Source: Streptomyces sp. NBC_01571
Lineage (GTDB): Bacteria; Actinomycetota; Actinomycetes; Streptomycetales; Streptomycetaceae
Reading direction: 5' to 3'
Length of the DNA: 64,000 bases
NCBI RefSeq assembly: GCF_026339875.1
Contig: NZ_JAPEPZ010000001.1
Coordinates: 1,674,001 to 1,738,000, forward strand
A model generated the notes under the pieces. That model was given only the letters and a program-made list of their open reading frames with translations, ran no database searches and was not told where the DNA came from. The stretch's first letter is position 1, and each line of letters begins with the position of its first letter. Below are positions 1 to 8,905 of this stretch, one piece after another. The position numbers and the translations under genes are program-made.

Positions 1-338
1 TCGCCGCGGCGGTCGGCTCGGCGGTCGTCGAGCTGCTGGAGACGGGTGAGTTCCAGCGCCGGGCGGCCGAGCTGGGCATGGTCCTGGAAGGCGGCCTCAA
101 GGGGCTCGTGGGCAGAGGAGTGGACGGCTTCCGCTCGCGCGGGCTGTGGGCGGGCGTCGACATCGACCCGGCCATCGGGACGGGCCGCGAGATCAGCGAG
201 GGCCTCATGCGCGAGGGGATCCTGGTCAAGGACACCCACGGTTCGACCATCCGGCTGGCCCCGCCGCTGACCATCACCGCCGACGAACTCCGCTCCGCTC
301 TCGCGGCCCTGGAGAAGGTGGTGACGCAAGGGGTCTGA
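1..338 (+). CDS. rocD: Ornithine aminotransferase, C-terminal part (cut by window start)
   Basis: The frame is open from base 3 to a TGA at 336-338, giving the last 111 residues of a protein that begins before the window. The tail contains GLWAGVDIDP followed by HGSTIRLAPPL and then DELRSALAALEKVV, the usual C-terminal small-domain pattern of fold-type I PLP aminotransferases and closest to ornithine aminotransferase, which converts ornithine and 2-oxoglutarate to glutamate semialdehyde and glutamate. The PLP lysine lies upstream and cannot be checked. Another class III aminotransferase, such as acetylornithine aminotransferase, is possible, but the ending fits RocD best. Confidence 0.75.
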   Translation, partial: AAAVGSAVVELLETGEFQRRAAELGMVLEGGLKGLVGRGVDGFRSRGLWAGVDIDPAIGTGREISEGLMREGILVKDTHGSTIRLAPPLTITADELRSALAALEKVVTQGV

Positions 339-450
339 TACCGGCCACGGGGCCACAGAGAGTGATACCCGAACGGTTACCCCCGGCGACGGGCACGCCT
401 AAACTGATCGCTCCCCGGGGAGGACCCGGAGGAACAGAGGAGCGCCTCAG

Positions 451-1176
451 GTGTTTTATTACGTGCTCAAACATGTGCTTCTGGGTCCGCTGTTGAGGCT
501 GGTGTTCCGGCCTCGGATCGAGGGCCTTGAGCACATACCGCCGTCGGGGGGCGCCATCGTGGCGGGCAACCACCTGTCCTTCTCGGACCACTTCCTGATG
601 CCCGCGATCCTCAAGCGGCGGATCACCTTCCTCGCGAAGGCGGAGTACTTCACCGGGCCGGGCATCAAGGGCCGTCTGACAGCCGCGTTCTTCCGCAGCG
701 CCGGGCAGATCCCGGTGGACCGCTCCGGCAAGGAGGCGGGACAGGCCGCGATCCGGGAGGGGCTCGGTGTGCTGCGCCAGGGCCAGCTGCTCGGCATCTA
801 CCCGGAGGGCACCCGCTCGCACGACGGGCGCCTCTACAAGGGGAAGGTCGGCGTCGCGGCCATGGCCCTCAAGGCCCGGGTGCCGGTCGTCCCCTGCGCG
901 ATGATCGGCACCTTCGAGGCGCAGCCGCCGGGCCAGAAGATCCCGAACCTCCACCCCGTGGTGATCCGCTTCGGCGAGCCCCTCGACTTCTCCCGCTACG
1001 CCGGTATGGAGAACGAGAAGGTCATCCTGCGTGCCGTCACCGACGAGATCATGTACGCCATCCTCGCCCTCTCCGGGCAGGAGTACGTCGACCGGTACGC
1101 GGCCGACGTCAAGGCCGAGGCGGCCGCCGAGAGCGCGGACAAGGCGCGCAGGTTCCCGCGGATGCCGCTGAGCTGA
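451..1176 (+). CDS. 1-acyl-sn-glycerol-3-phosphate acyltransferase (PlsC family)
   Basis: This 241-residue protein has the acyltransferase block I HLSFSD (catalytic H41 and D46 in an H-x4-D motif) and block III PEGTR at about 118-122, followed by a VPVVPCAMIG stretch. Members of the family transfer an acyl chain to lysophosphatidic acid at the inner face of the membrane during phospholipid synthesis. The start is a GTG with GGAGG and GAGG purine runs 11-24 bases upstream. It stands alone, followed by a shared terminator facing the convergent peptidase gene. The length is normal for the family, but the exact acceptor cannot be read from sequence. Confidence 0.88.
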   Translation: MFYYVLKHVLLGPLLRLVFRPRIEGLEHIPPSGGAIVAGNHLSFSDHFLMPAILKRRITFLAKAEYFTGPGIKGRLTAAFFRSAGQIPVDRSGKEAGQAAIREGLGVLRQGQLLGIYPEGTRSHDGRLYKGKVGVAAMALKARVPVVPCAMIGTFEAQPPGQKIPNLHPVVIRFGEPLDFSRYAGMENEKVILRAVTDEIMYAILALSGQEYVDRYAADVKAEAAAESADKARRFPRMPLS

Positions 1177-1235
1177 CGGTCCGGTGGGACCGGTGGGACG
1201 CGGGTGGGAGCGCCACCGACGCGCCACCGACGCGA

Positions 1236-1265
1236 AAGGGGCGGCCGGAGGACCGGCCGCCCCTT
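1236..1265. terminator. Bidirectional hairpin terminator
   Basis: A perfect 13-bp inverted repeat (AAGGGGCGGCCGG and its complement) with an AGGA loop lies between the convergent acyltransferase and peptidase genes. The A-rich and T-rich ends of the arms suit termination in both directions. Confidence 0.85.
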
Positions 1266-1278
1266 CGTGTGCGGTGTG

Positions 1279-2889
1279 TTACGGCGCCGGCGTGGCGTGC
1301 GGCGCGCACGTCACATCGGCCTTGTCCGTCCTGCCGGTGAGCAGGTAGGTGTCCACCCGCGTGTTGATGCACGGGTTGACCAGGCCGGTCACACCGTGCG
1401 AGCCCGCGCCGTTCTCGGTGATGAGACGGGAGCCCTTGAAGCGCTTGTGCAGTTCGACCGCGCCCGGGTAGGGGGTGGCGGCGTCACGCGTGGACTGCAC
1501 GATCAGGACGGCCGGCAGCCCCTTGCCGGTCCTGACCTCGACCGGGGTCTGCTGCTTGACCGGCCAGGTGGCACACGGCAGGTTCATCCACGCGTTGGCC
1601 CACGTCATGAACGGGTAGTCCTTGTTGAGCCGCGTGTTGTCCTTGTCCCACTTGTTCCAGCTGGTGGGCCACTTGGCGTCGGTGCACTCGACCGCGGTGT
1701 AGACCGCGTTGCCGTTCTCCGAGCTGATGTTGCCCGCGGTGTCGGACAGGTCCGGAGCCGCGGCGTCCACCAGCGCCTGGGTGTCACCGGCGACGTACTT
1801 GCTGAACACCGACGCGACCGGTACCCACGAGGAGTCGTAGTACGGGGCGCTCTGGAAGAAGGAGATCAGCTCGGCGGGTCCGACGACCCCGCCCAGCGGG
1901 CTCTTCTTCGCCGCGGCGCGCAGCTTCAGCCACTGGTCCTGCACCTTGGCGCGGGTGTCGCCGAGGTGGAAGGCCGCGTCGTTCTTCGCGACCCAGTCCT
2001 CCCAGTCCTTCCAGCGGCCCTCGAAGGCCACGTCCTGGCCCAGGTTGGCCTCGTACCAGATGTTCTCCCGCGCCGGGTTGACGACGCTGTCCACGATCAT
2101 GCGGCGGACGTGCCCCGGGAAGAGCGTGCCGTAGACGGCGCCGAGGTAGGTGCCGTACGAGACGCCCAGGTAGTTGAGCTTCTTCTCACCGAGTGCGGCG
2201 CGGATGACATCCAGGTCGCGGGCGGTGTTGGGCGTGGTCATCTGCTGCAGGACGGCCTTGCCGCTGCGCTCGGCGCAGCCGTCCGCGTACTCGGCGGCGA
2301 GCTTGCGCTGGGCGCGCTTGTCGGCCTCGGAGCCCGGGACCGGGTCGGCCTTGGGCGCCTTCACGAACTCCTGCGGGTCGATGCAGGAGATGGGTGCCGA
2401 GTGGCCGACACCGCGCGGGTCGAAGCCCACGAAGTCGTAGGCCTTCGCGGTGTTGGTCCAGAGCGGGTTCTTGCCGGTGACCCGGGTCGGGAAGCGCATG
2501 CCGGAGCCGCCGGGGCCGCCCGGGTTGTAGACGAGGGCGCCCTGACGCTCGGCCTTCGTCCCGGTGCTCGCGATGCGGTCAACGGCGAGCTTGAGCTTCT
2601 TGCCGTTCGGGTGGGCGTAGTCCAGCGGAACGCTGACCCAGCCGCACTGGATGGGCTTCACGAAGCCCCAGTCGGCCGGGCACTCCTGCCAGTCGATCCC
2701 CGCCTTGGCGGCCCGGTCCGCGGCGACCGCGGCACCGCGCTGCTCGCGGCTCTGCCCATGGCTCCGGCCCTGACGTGAGTCGGCGGTGGCCGACGGGGCC
2801 GCCACGGCTCCGGCTATCAGGGTCGCCGTGACGAGCACGCCGGCCGAACCGAGCGCCGTCACCCGCTTCGTCGGTCTCTTGGACCTCAA
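1279..2889 (-). CDS. tap: Secreted tripeptidyl aminopeptidase (S33 alpha/beta hydrolase)
   Basis: This 536-residue precursor starts at TTG behind a GGGGAGG ribosome site. Residues 1-36 form a signal peptide: a KR-rich start, a hydrophobic core, then APSATA before the probable cut. The oxyanion-hole motif NPGGPGGSG is at 122-130, the nucleophile elbow GVSYG places Ser244, and TRD (Asp about 469) and GSHG (His about 498) complete the triad. Streptomyces Tap removes N-terminal tripeptides from extracellular proteins. As I recall, S. coelicolor has the same neighbour order with the urease operon. Length and motif spacing are normal. Some homologues are annotated only as alpha/beta hydrolases. Confidence 0.88.
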   Translation of the reverse strand: MRSKRPTKRVTALGSAGVLVTATLIAGAVAAPSATADSRQGRSHGQSREQRGAAVAADRAAKAGIDWQECPADWGFVKPIQCGWVSVPLDYAHPNGKKLKLAVDRIASTGTKAERQGALVYNPGGPGGSGMRFPTRVTGKNPLWTNTAKAYDFVGFDPRGVGHSAPISCIDPQEFVKAPKADPVPGSEADKRAQRKLAAEYADGCAERSGKAVLQQMTTPNTARDLDVIRAALGEKKLNYLGVSYGTYLGAVYGTLFPGHVRRMIVDSVVNPARENIWYEANLGQDVAFEGRWKDWEDWVAKNDAAFHLGDTRAKVQDQWLKLRAAAKKSPLGGVVGPAELISFFQSAPYYDSSWVPVASVFSKYVAGDTQALVDAAAPDLSDTAGNISSENGNAVYTAVECTDAKWPTSWNKWDKDNTRLNKDYPFMTWANAWMNLPCATWPVKQQTPVEVRTGKGLPAVLIVQSTRDAATPYPGAVELHKRFKGSRLITENGAGSHGVTGLVNPCINTRVDTYLLTGRTDKADVTCAPHATPAP

Positions 2890-3019
2890 GTGGGACCTCC
2901 CCGTACATCGTTGCGATTGGTACGGGGATCCTTTCGGCTGTGAGGTCCCTGAGAACAGGGGTGACCGGGCTTCTTTACTAATCCGATAAGCGGTGTGCAG
3001 CGCCCCGTTGAGCGGATAC

Positions 3020-3778
3020 TCAGCCGAACGACACCAACGCGTCGTCCAGAACCCGCCTCAGTTTGAGCGCATCCGGCGCCAGCGCGCTCACCAGAACAGC
3101 CGGTCCGGCCAGCGGATGGACGGCCACGCACTCCCCCAGCAACCGCGCCGACGGCATCTGCTCCGCGAACTCCGGCCGCACGACGAGAAGTTGTCCGAGG
3201 GCACGGTGGCCCCCAAGGACTGCCGGCCCGTCCCAGCCGCCCGGCGCACCGGGGCCGCACGCCAACTCCTGGTCCAGCAGCGTCCGTCCGCCGAGCCGCA
3301 GGGTAAGACGGCTGGTGAGCCGCCCCGGTTGCTCTCCCGCACGCCCGAGTACCTGCTCCTCACGGAACACGAGTCGCGCGCCGCGCTCCAGGTCGATTTC
3401 CGAGGCGACGTGAAGGTCACTCCCGTTCGCCGAGATCAACTGCTCCGGGAGCCACCGCAGTTCGCCTCCGGAGGCGACGCGCAGCCGTACGTCGTAGCGA
3501 GCCTCACCCTTGGCCTGCCCCGGGAGGGCGATGGTCGCGGCGGCCGAACCGACGTGCAGGCATGCTCCTTCGCCGACGGTCGCCTCCACGGCGAAACGGT
3601 CGTTGCCGAGCGGGCCGCTCATCGCGCCGACGAGCATCACCCGTGCCTCGTCGCCGTGTCCCCGGGTGCGGCGCGGCGCGATCGGTCCCTCGCCGTCCAG
3701 CACGGGCAGCGAGGTGCCGCCCCGGCCGTCGGCGCGTGCCCCGATCCGCGCGGTGGCCCGCACGCCCGTTGCCGTCAT
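3020..3778 (-). CDS. ureD: Urease accessory protein UreD/UreH
   Basis: This 252-residue protein is the last gene of the urease operon. Its ATG overlaps the ureG stop (ATGA), which fixes the start. Family features visible are [18 protein letters not shown] near the N-terminus, [14 protein letters not shown] in the middle and a conserved [12 protein letters not shown] near the end. UreD docks on apo-urease and, with UreF and UreG, delivers nickel and helps form the carbamylated active-site lysine. UreD is the most divergent urease chaperone, so the call rests partly on its position. Confidence 0.88.
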   Translation of the reverse strand: MTATGVRATARIGARADGRGGTSLPVLDGEGPIAPRRTRGHGDEARVMLVGAMSGPLGNDRFAVEATVGEGACLHVGSAAATIALPGQAKGEARYDVRLRVASGGELRWLPEQLISANGSDLHVASEIDLERGARLVFREEQVLGRAGEQPGRLTSRLTLRLGGRTLLDQELACGPGAPGGWDGPAVLGGHRALGQLLVVRPEFAEQMPSARLLGECVAVHPLAGPAVLVSALAPDALKLRRVLDDALVSFG

Positions 3779-4458
3779 GCCGTCCACGCGGCGAGCCGTT
3801 CCCGCACCCAGTCCGCGACGGCCGTGACGCCGGCCTCGGTCCTCAACGACTGCAGGACGACGGGAAGTTCGGCTCGCTGCGCCTTGGCGTCGGCGGCCAT
3901 CCGCCCCAGGTCGGACCCCACGTAGGGGGCGAGGTCGGTCTTGTTGACGACGAGCAGATCGGCGGTGGTGACTCCCGGGCCGCCCTTGCGCGGGATGTCG
4001 TCGCCGCCCGCCACATCGATCACGAAGGTCTGCGCGTCGACCAGCCCTCTGGAGAACGTCGCCGTGAGGTTGTCGCCCCCTGACTCGACCAGGATCAGGT
4101 CCAGCGGCCCGACCTCGTCCTCCAGGTCCTCCACCGCTTCGAGGTTCGCCGAGATGTCGTCCCGGATCGCGGTGTGCGGGCAGGCCCCCGTCTCGACGGC
4201 GGTGATCCGCTCGGGTGGCAGGACCGCCTCCCGCAGCAGGAACTCGGCGTCCTCGCGCGTGTAGATGTCGTTCGTCACCACCGCGAGCGACAACTCGTCG
4301 CGCAGGGCCCGGCAGAGCGCCGCGACGGTCGCGGTCTTGCCGGATCCCACGGGTCCGCCGAGCCCGATCCGCAGGGCCCGACGCGAGCCGTCGGGACGCC
4401 GGGCGTCGGCGCTCACGGCGGACGCCCCGTCGTGACCGTGACGATGGTCGAGATGCAT
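3775..4458 (-). CDS. ureG: Urease accessory GTPase UreG
   Basis: This 227-residue SIMIBI-class GTPase supplies energy for nickel insertion into urease. The P-loop [10 protein letters not shown] is at about 34-43, [12 protein letters not shown] follows in the switch region, and [11 protein letters not shown] and [12 protein letters not shown] (the NKxD guanine-recognition motif) are present. The N-terminus is short and histidine-containing ([10 protein letters not shown]), as in many UreG proteins that carry nickel. The start follows a GGAG about 8 bases upstream. It is separated from ureF by about 250 bp containing a repeat, unlike the tight spacing elsewhere in the operon. Confidence 0.95.
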   Translation of the reverse strand: MHLDHRHGHDGASAVSADARRPDGSRRALRIGLGGPVGSGKTATVAALCRALRDELSLAVVTNDIYTREDAEFLLREAVLPPERITAVETGACPHTAIRDDISANLEAVEDLEDEVGPLDLILVESGGDNLTATFSRGLVDAQTFVIDVAGGDDIPRKGGPGVTTADLLVVNKTDLAPYVGSDLGRMAADAKAQRAELPVVLQSLRTEAGVTAVADWVRERLAAWTA

Positions 4459-4594
4459 GATTGCGGCTCCGTTTCCCGGCCGAGACCGAATTCTCCGACG
4501 TTTTCGAACCTTCCGGCGCCCGGGCCATCCGGACGCCTCGGGCCTTCTCCTGTGCGTGGGGGTTCCCTTGTCGTGGGCCTTCCGGCTCCGGCCC

Positions 4595-4674
4595 GCACAC
4601 CCAGCCCGCCCGGCGTTCGAGGACGAGCCCTTCGGGCGACCGGGGGTCCGGGACCCGGGGGCGGAGCCCCCGGG
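4595..4674. repeat. Streptomyces-type intergenic palindromic repeat inside the urease operon
   Basis: The 248-bp gap between ureF and ureG holds CGTTCGAGGACGAG followed by two hairpins: GCCC-TTC-GGGC at 4627-4637 and a 9-bp stem CCCGGGGGC/GCCCCCGGG with a GGA loop at 4654-4674. From memory, a CCGGCGTTxGAGGACGAG core followed by hairpins recurs in many Streptomyces intergenic regions. Here it may act as an mRNA processing or polarity element. No gene is seen in the gap. Confidence 0.6.
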
Positions 4675-4706
4675 GGACGCGGACGGCAACGCCCACCCCG
4701 AACCCA

Positions 4707-5381
4707 TTACGACGCGAACAACCGCACAGCCCAAGCGGCATGCGCCTCCGCACTGATCTCCAGCAGCGGAGCACCCCCCGCGGGCAACGCGTCGACACCC
4801 TCGACCACCACGCGCCGCGCCGCCTCGGCCGCCTGGTGAGCCACCTGGTCCAACTCCGGTGCCAGCCGGGCCAGTACCGCCGTGGCGTCGAAGGGGTCCA
4901 GGCTGAGCAACCGCACGGTCGCCGTCGCCGGCCCGCTGACACACTCGTACACGGAGCAGTACGCGGCGTCCTCGGGCCCGAGCCCGGCACCCCGTGCCGC
5001 CACCCCGAGCACCACGGGCTGGTGGGCACCCTTGGGGAACTCCCTGGCCAGCGCGTCGAGTTCTCCGGACGGCCAGGCCGCCCGTGCCGCCCGCGTCAAC
5101 TGCCGCCCGAGCCGCCGCGCGGCCCCGCGCAGGGCGGGCGAGGGCGTCCGGGCGTCCGCGGCCGAGTCCAGTGCCACCGGGTCGACGCCGAGCGCCGCCG
5201 CCGCGGCGAGGGCGGCGGACACCAGCCCCGTCGTGTGCAACCGCCCCAGGCAGAAATCCTCCAGGCTCGCCGCCCCGGTGATCCGCCCCGCCTTGACCGC
5301 CGCCTCGGCGCCGCCGGAGTGGGCGTGCCCTCCGGCGGGGAAGCGGCCGTCCGCCAGGACGAGAAGTGCCGCGCGGGACAT
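4707..5381 (-). CDS. ureF: Urease accessory protein UreF
   Basis: This 224-residue all-helical chaperone shares one base with the ureC stop (TGATG), which fixes the start. The N-terminal [16 protein letters not shown] is the usual UreF opening (normally xSxFPxGxFxHSxG). The protein joins UreD and UreG on apo-urease and gates GTP hydrolysis during nickel insertion. The C-terminus is alanine-rich, consistent with helix packing. Length is normal for actinobacteria. Confidence 0.92.
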   Translation of the reverse strand: MSRAALLVLADGRFPAGGHAHSGGAEAAVKAGRITGAASLEDFCLGRLHTTGLVSAALAAAAALGVDPVALDSAADARTPSPALRGAARRLGRQLTRAARAAWPSGELDALAREFPKGAHQPVVLGVAARGAGLGPEDAAYCSVYECVSGPATATVRLLSLDPFDATAVLARLAPELDQVAHQAAEAARRVVVEGVDALPAGGAPLLEISAEAHAAWAVRLFAS

Positions 5382-7102
5382 CAGAAGAGGAAGTAACGCT
5401 GGGCCATGGGCAGTTCCGCAGCCGGGGTCGCCTCGACCAGTTCTCCGTCGATGTGCACGGCGAAACTGTCGGGATCGACCCGTACGCGCGGCCGGGCGTC
5501 GTTCTCCCGCATGTCGGCCTTGGTCACGCCTCGGGTCGAGTCGATCGCCATGAACCTCTTGCTCAGCGAGAGCCGTTCCGGCAGCCCGTCCTCGATCGCG
5601 AGCGGTGCGACGAAGTTGAACGAGTTCGCGGCGGGCGCCCGCCCGATCGCCCCGAACATCGGCCGGGGCAGAATCGGCTGCGGTGTCGGAATGGACGCGT
5701 TGGCGTCGCCCATCTGCGCGTACGCGATCTGGCCGCCCTTGATGACGAGTTGCGGCTTGACGCCGAAGAACGCGGGCTCCCACAGCACGAGGTCGGCGAG
5801 CTTGCCGGTCTCGACGGAGCCGATCTCGCGGGCGAGGCCCTGCGCGAGCGCCGGGTTGATCGTGTATTTGGCGACATAGCGACGTACACGGTGGTTGTCG
5901 GCGCGTCCGTCGCCCGGCAGGGCCCCGCGCCGCCGCTTCATCACGTGGGCCGTCTGCCAGGTCCGCAGGACGACCTCGCCGACCCGGCCCATCGCCTGGG
6001 AATCGGAGGAGATGATCGAGATCGCCCCCAGGTCGTGCAGGATGTCCTCGGCCCCGATGGTGGACGGCCGGATACGCGACTCGGCGAAGGCCAGGTCCTC
6101 GGGGACGGCCGCGTTGAGGTGGTGGCAGACCATCAGCATGTCGAGGTGTTCCTCGGCGGTGTTGACGGTGTACGGGCGGGTCGGGTTGGTGGAGCTCGGC
6201 AGCACGTGCGGCTCGGAGACCACCGTCATGATGTCCGGTGCGTGCCCGCCGCCGGCGCCCTCCGTGTGGTACGCGTGGATGCCGCGCCCACCGATCGCGG
6301 CGAGCGTGTCGCCGACGAACCCGGCCTCGTTCAGCGTGTCGGTGTGGACGGCGACCTGGATGCCGGTGCGGTCGGCGACGGTCAGCGCGGCGTCGATGAC
6401 GGCGGGCGTGGACCCCCAGTCCTCGTGCAGTTTCAGTCCGAGGGCGCCACCGCGGATCTGCGACAGCATCGCGTCGTGCGAGACGGTGTTGCCCTTGCCG
6501 AGCAGCCCGAGGTTGAGCGGATACCCCTCCATCGACTCCAGCATCCGGGCCAGATGCCAGGGGCCGGGCGTGACGGTGGTGGCCTTGGAACCCTCGGCGG
6601 GACCGGTGCCACCGCCCACCAGGGTCGTGATGCCGGAGGCGAGTGCCTCGTCGGCGATCTGGGGGCAGATCAGGTGGACGTGCGCGTCGATGGCACCCGC
6701 GGTGACGATCCGTCCGTTGCCCGCGATGACCTCGGTCTCCGGACCGATGACGAGGTCGGGGTGGACACCGTCCATGGTGTCGGGGTTGCCGGCCTTGCCG
6801 ATGCCGGTGATCCGGCCGTCGCGGATGCCGATGTCGGCCTTGACGATCCCCCAGTGGTCGATGATCACGGCGCCGGTGATGACCGTGTCCGGAGTGCCCT
6901 CCGCGCGCGTGGCGCGCGACTGGCCCATGGACTCGCGGATGACCTTGCCGCCGCCGAACACGGCCTCGTCACCGGCGAGCCCGGGGCCGCCGGAGCGGTC
7001 CTCCTCGATCTCGACGAGCAGGTCGGTGTCGGCGAGCCGGATACGGTCGCCGGTGGTGGGGCCGAACAGATCGGCGTACGCGCCGCGCGAGAGCTCAGGC
7101 AT
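5381..7102 (-). CDS. ureC: Urease alpha (catalytic) subunit
   Basis: This 573-residue subunit binds the dinickel centre that hydrolyses urea to ammonia and carbamate. The ligands H141 and H143 (DAHVHLICP), the lysine to be carbamylated, K224 ([10 protein letters not shown]), and the flap motif VCHHLN with its Cys-His-His at 326-328 are all present. The ATG giving [14 protein letters not shown] is chosen because it matches the family start; a longer in-frame start upstream would run into ureB. It overlaps ureB by 8 bases and ureF by one. The active site looks intact. Confidence 0.97.
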   Translation of the reverse strand: MPELSRGAYADLFGPTTGDRIRLADTDLLVEIEEDRSGGPGLAGDEAVFGGGKVIRESMGQSRATRAEGTPDTVITGAVIIDHWGIVKADIGIRDGRITGIGKAGNPDTMDGVHPDLVIGPETEVIAGNGRIVTAGAIDAHVHLICPQIADEALASGITTLVGGGTGPAEGSKATTVTPGPWHLARMLESMEGYPLNLGLLGKGNTVSHDAMLSQIRGGALGLKLHEDWGSTPAVIDAALTVADRTGIQVAVHTDTLNEAGFVGDTLAAIGGRGIHAYHTEGAGGGHAPDIMTVVSEPHVLPSSTNPTRPYTVNTAEEHLDMLMVCHHLNAAVPEDLAFAESRIRPSTIGAEDILHDLGAISIISSDSQAMGRVGEVVLRTWQTAHVMKRRRGALPGDGRADNHRVRRYVAKYTINPALAQGLAREIGSVETGKLADLVLWEPAFFGVKPQLVIKGGQIAYAQMGDANASIPTPQPILPRPMFGAIGRAPAANSFNFVAPLAIEDGLPERLSLSKRFMAIDSTRGVTKADMRENDARPRVRVDPDSFAVHIDGELVEATPAAELPMAQRYFLF

Positions 7103-7406
7103 CGAGGGCACCTCCGGTCTCGCCGCGCAGGCCGGGTACGACCCGGGCACCGGCGAGCGGTACGAGTTCGACGTCGACGGGGATCCCGGGTTCGAAGCGC
7201 ACGGCGGTGCCGGCGGCGACGTTGAGCCGCTTGCCGCGGGCGCCGGCGCGGTCGAACTCCAGGCCGGGGTTGGCCTCCGCGAAGTGATAGTGGGAGCCGA
7301 CCTGCACGGGTCGGTCGGCGGCGTTGAGGACGGTCAGCCGGGTGACTTCGCGGCCTTCGTTGAAGGTGACGGGTCCCTCGGCGAAGAGGATCTCTCCGGG
7401 AATCAC
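7095..7406 (-). CDS. ureB: Urease beta subunit
   Basis: This 103-residue small structural subunit begins [13 protein letters not shown] and contains the conserved [21 protein letters not shown] and GTAVRFEPG blocks. It packs against UreA and UreC in the trimer of (ABC) units. The 3' end overlaps ureC by 8 bases and ureA ends 16 bases upstream, so the three structural genes are translated together. Confidence 0.96.
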   Translation of the reverse strand: MIPGEILFAEGPVTFNEGREVTRLTVLNAADRPVQVGSHYHFAEANPGLEFDRAGARGKRLNVAAGTAVRFEPGIPVDVELVPLAGARVVPGLRGETGGALDA

Positions 7407-7422
7407 GGTGCTCGCTCCCCCG

Positions 7423-7725
7423 TCAGACGATCGGGTCGTGGACGGTGACGAGTTTGGTGCCGTCCGGGAAGGTCGCCTCGACCTGGACGTCGTGAATCAT
7501 TTCGGGGATGCCCTCCATGACGTCGTCGCGGGTGAGGATCTTGCGCCCGGAGGACATCAGCTCGGCCACGGTGCGGCCGTCCCGGGCGCCTTCGAGGATG
7601 TGCGACGTGATGAGGGCGACGGCCTCGGGGTGGTTCAGTCTCACTCCACGGGCCCGGCGCTTCCCGGCCACGTCGGCGGCCACGTGGATCAGCAGCCTCT
7701 CTTGCTCGTGCGGGGTCAGTTGCAC
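7423..7725 (-). CDS. ureA: Urease gamma subunit
   Basis: This 100-residue subunit is the first gene of the operon. The protein reads [20 protein letters not shown], then [19 protein letters not shown] and [22 protein letters not shown], all hallmarks of the urease gamma chain. The start is taken as the GTG with an AGGTGGG ribosome site 5-6 bases upstream. A GTG five codons earlier lies on top of that site and is less likely. The operon order A-B-C-F-G-D is the usual actinobacterial one. Confidence 0.94.
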   Translation of the reverse strand: MQLTPHEQERLLIHVAADVAGKRRARGVRLNHPEAVALITSHILEGARDGRTVAELMSSGRKILTRDDVMEGIPEMIHDVQVEATFPDGTKLVTVHDPIV

Positions 7726-7825
7726 GGCGTCCCACCTCACAGTCCTCGCTCCGGACCGTGCGGGGTCCGGTGGCCGCAGCCACCAAAACCCCTGGTGGCA
7801 TGGATGCGCACGCTAGTTGGCCGTC

Positions 7826-7842
7826 GTTTCGTGGACGTTAAC
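7826..7842 (-). promoter_or_regulatory. Candidate GlnR operator upstream of ureA
   Basis: On the minus strand the sequence reads GTTAAC-GTCCAC-GAAAC about 100 bases upstream of the ureA start. This agrees with the Streptomyces GlnR pattern gTnAc-n6-GaAAc at all upper-case positions. GlnR control of the ure operon by nitrogen status is established in S. coelicolor; use of this particular site is inferred. Confidence 0.55.
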
Positions 7843-8075
7843 CGGCCTGTGGTCCACACGTGCCGACCCGATGGGCGCCCCCGGGCCCGCCCGGGGGTCC
7901 GGTGACCGGTGGACCCCGACGATCTTCACTCGGACCGCCCGCACCTCGGCGGAGCGGCACGCCGGGTCACGGCGGGCGCCGTGCCGCCCGGCGTTCCGGC
8001 TCACCTCGCGACGAGCGGCCGGCCGCCTCGGGGGCCGGAGCGGCCCGCCCTGGACACCCTCGGGAACCGGACCGT

Positions 8076-8121
8076 ATACGGCGCGCCCTCGGTTCGCGAT
8101 ACGGCGCGCCCTCGGTTCGCG
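8076..8121. repeat. Tandem duplication of a 23-bp unit
   Basis: Two identical copies of a 23-bp unit beginning ATACGGCGCGCCCTCGG lie head to tail at 8076-8098 and 8099-8121. Confidence 0.9.
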
Positions 8122-8154
8122 CGGGTCGACGCCGGGCACGACAGGCCGCACCGG

Positions 8155-8267
8155 GCTTCACCACGCACGAGACACCCTCGGGCCCTTCGCCACGCACGGC
8201 ATACCCCCGGTCCTTCGCCACGCACGGCATACCCCCGGTCCTTCGCCACGCACGGTATGCCCCGGGG
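8155..8267. repeat. Tandem array of a 28-bp unit
   Basis: The unit begins CCTTCGCCACGCACGGCATA. Copies at 8184-8211 and 8212-8239 are identical, 8240-8267 is a close variant and 8155-8182 is a diverged copy. The array lies between the ureA promoter region and the antitoxin gene. There are no unique spacers, so it is not CRISPR. Confidence 0.9.
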
Positions 8268-8363
8268 CCTCCCACCGCGTGCGGCACTCGCCGGGAGATC
8301 GCGGCGCCCGGCCCGCGGCTGTCGGCTGTCGGCTGTCGGCCGGCGTGCCCGATCGCCCTTCCG

Positions 8364-8642
8364 CTACGAGACGTTGGGCCCCCGGTGCTCCGCGGCGATG
8401 CCGAAGCGCTGGCGCTCCCGCGGCGCGGACGTGACCTCGCGGACGCTGGAGAGGGAGCTGACCACCTGCTCCTCTGCGGACTCCCGGAGCTCTTCGAGCC
8501 GCTCCAGGTCGGCGGCGGAGACGAGGGCGACGAGAGGCTTCCCGTGACGCGTCACGACGACACGCTCGCCCCCGTACACCACCCGGTTGATCAGATCGGC
8601 GAGCTCAGCCCTGGCTTGCGTCACCGGAATCTCGTAGGCCAT
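8364..8642 (-). CDS. Phd/YefM family type II antitoxin
   Basis: This 92-residue protein begins MAYEIPVTQARAELADLINRV and continues GGERVVVTRHGKPLVALVSAADLERLEEL, the full Phd/YefM N-terminal DNA-binding fold, followed by a charged tail. Antitoxins of this family neutralise Doc or RelE-type toxins and repress their own promoter. No toxin gene is adjacent: the next genes are ureA upstream (divergent repeats between) and clpP. It is therefore an orphan antitoxin or a stand-alone regulator. The internal ATG is chosen because upstream residues are low complexity. Confidence 0.85.
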   Translation of the reverse strand: MAYEIPVTQARAELADLINRVVYGGERVVVTRHGKPLVALVSAADLERLEELRESAEEQVVSSLSSVREVTSAPRERQRFGIAAEHRGPNVS

Positions 8643-8839
8643 GCCCACCAGCTTAGACCGGTCCCCCCGCACTCTCCCGAAACGGATGATCTCCGCCGGA
8701 TCCTCCGAAAGCGACCCCCCACCCCCGTACGGCACCCGCCCGCGCGACCGGCCCGCACCGCCGGTGCCGCCCTCGCGGAGCAGCTCCCTCCTCTTCTTCG
8801 CGGGGTTTTTCGCTGTCGGCCGATTCCCTCGACATGATC

Positions 8840-8854
8840 TGTACGTCCTGTACA
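8840..8854. promoter_or_regulatory. Candidate operator TGTAC-N5-GTACA upstream of clpP
   Basis: An inverted repeat TGTAC-GTCCT-GTACA lies 52 bases before the clpP start and is followed by a T-rich run in otherwise GC-rich DNA. CTGTAC is also directly repeated. It resembles a repressor site over a promoter. The binding protein is unknown. Confidence 0.4.
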
Positions 8855-8905
8855 TTTTTTACAAGGGGCGGCACACTGGGGAGTCGCCCGGAGGAGGCGC
8901 CAGCC

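Larger units (their letters stand above)
7726..8363. other. Gene-free stretch upstream of ureA
   Basis: No convincing coding region lies between the ureA start and the Phd-type antitoxin gene. The ure-proximal part holds the GlnR-like site. The remainder is GC-rich and contains two blocks of short tandem repeats, listed separately. The frames open here have low-complexity Arg/Pro-rich translations. Confidence 0.7.

Noticed and set aside
1204..2778. Plus-strand frame of 524 codons over the peptidase gene
   Set aside because: Antisense shadow of the Tap gene, Val/Gly/Arg-rich and without motifs.
8155..8267. Possible CRISPR array
   Set aside because: Repeats are directly adjacent with no spacers and no cas genes nearby.
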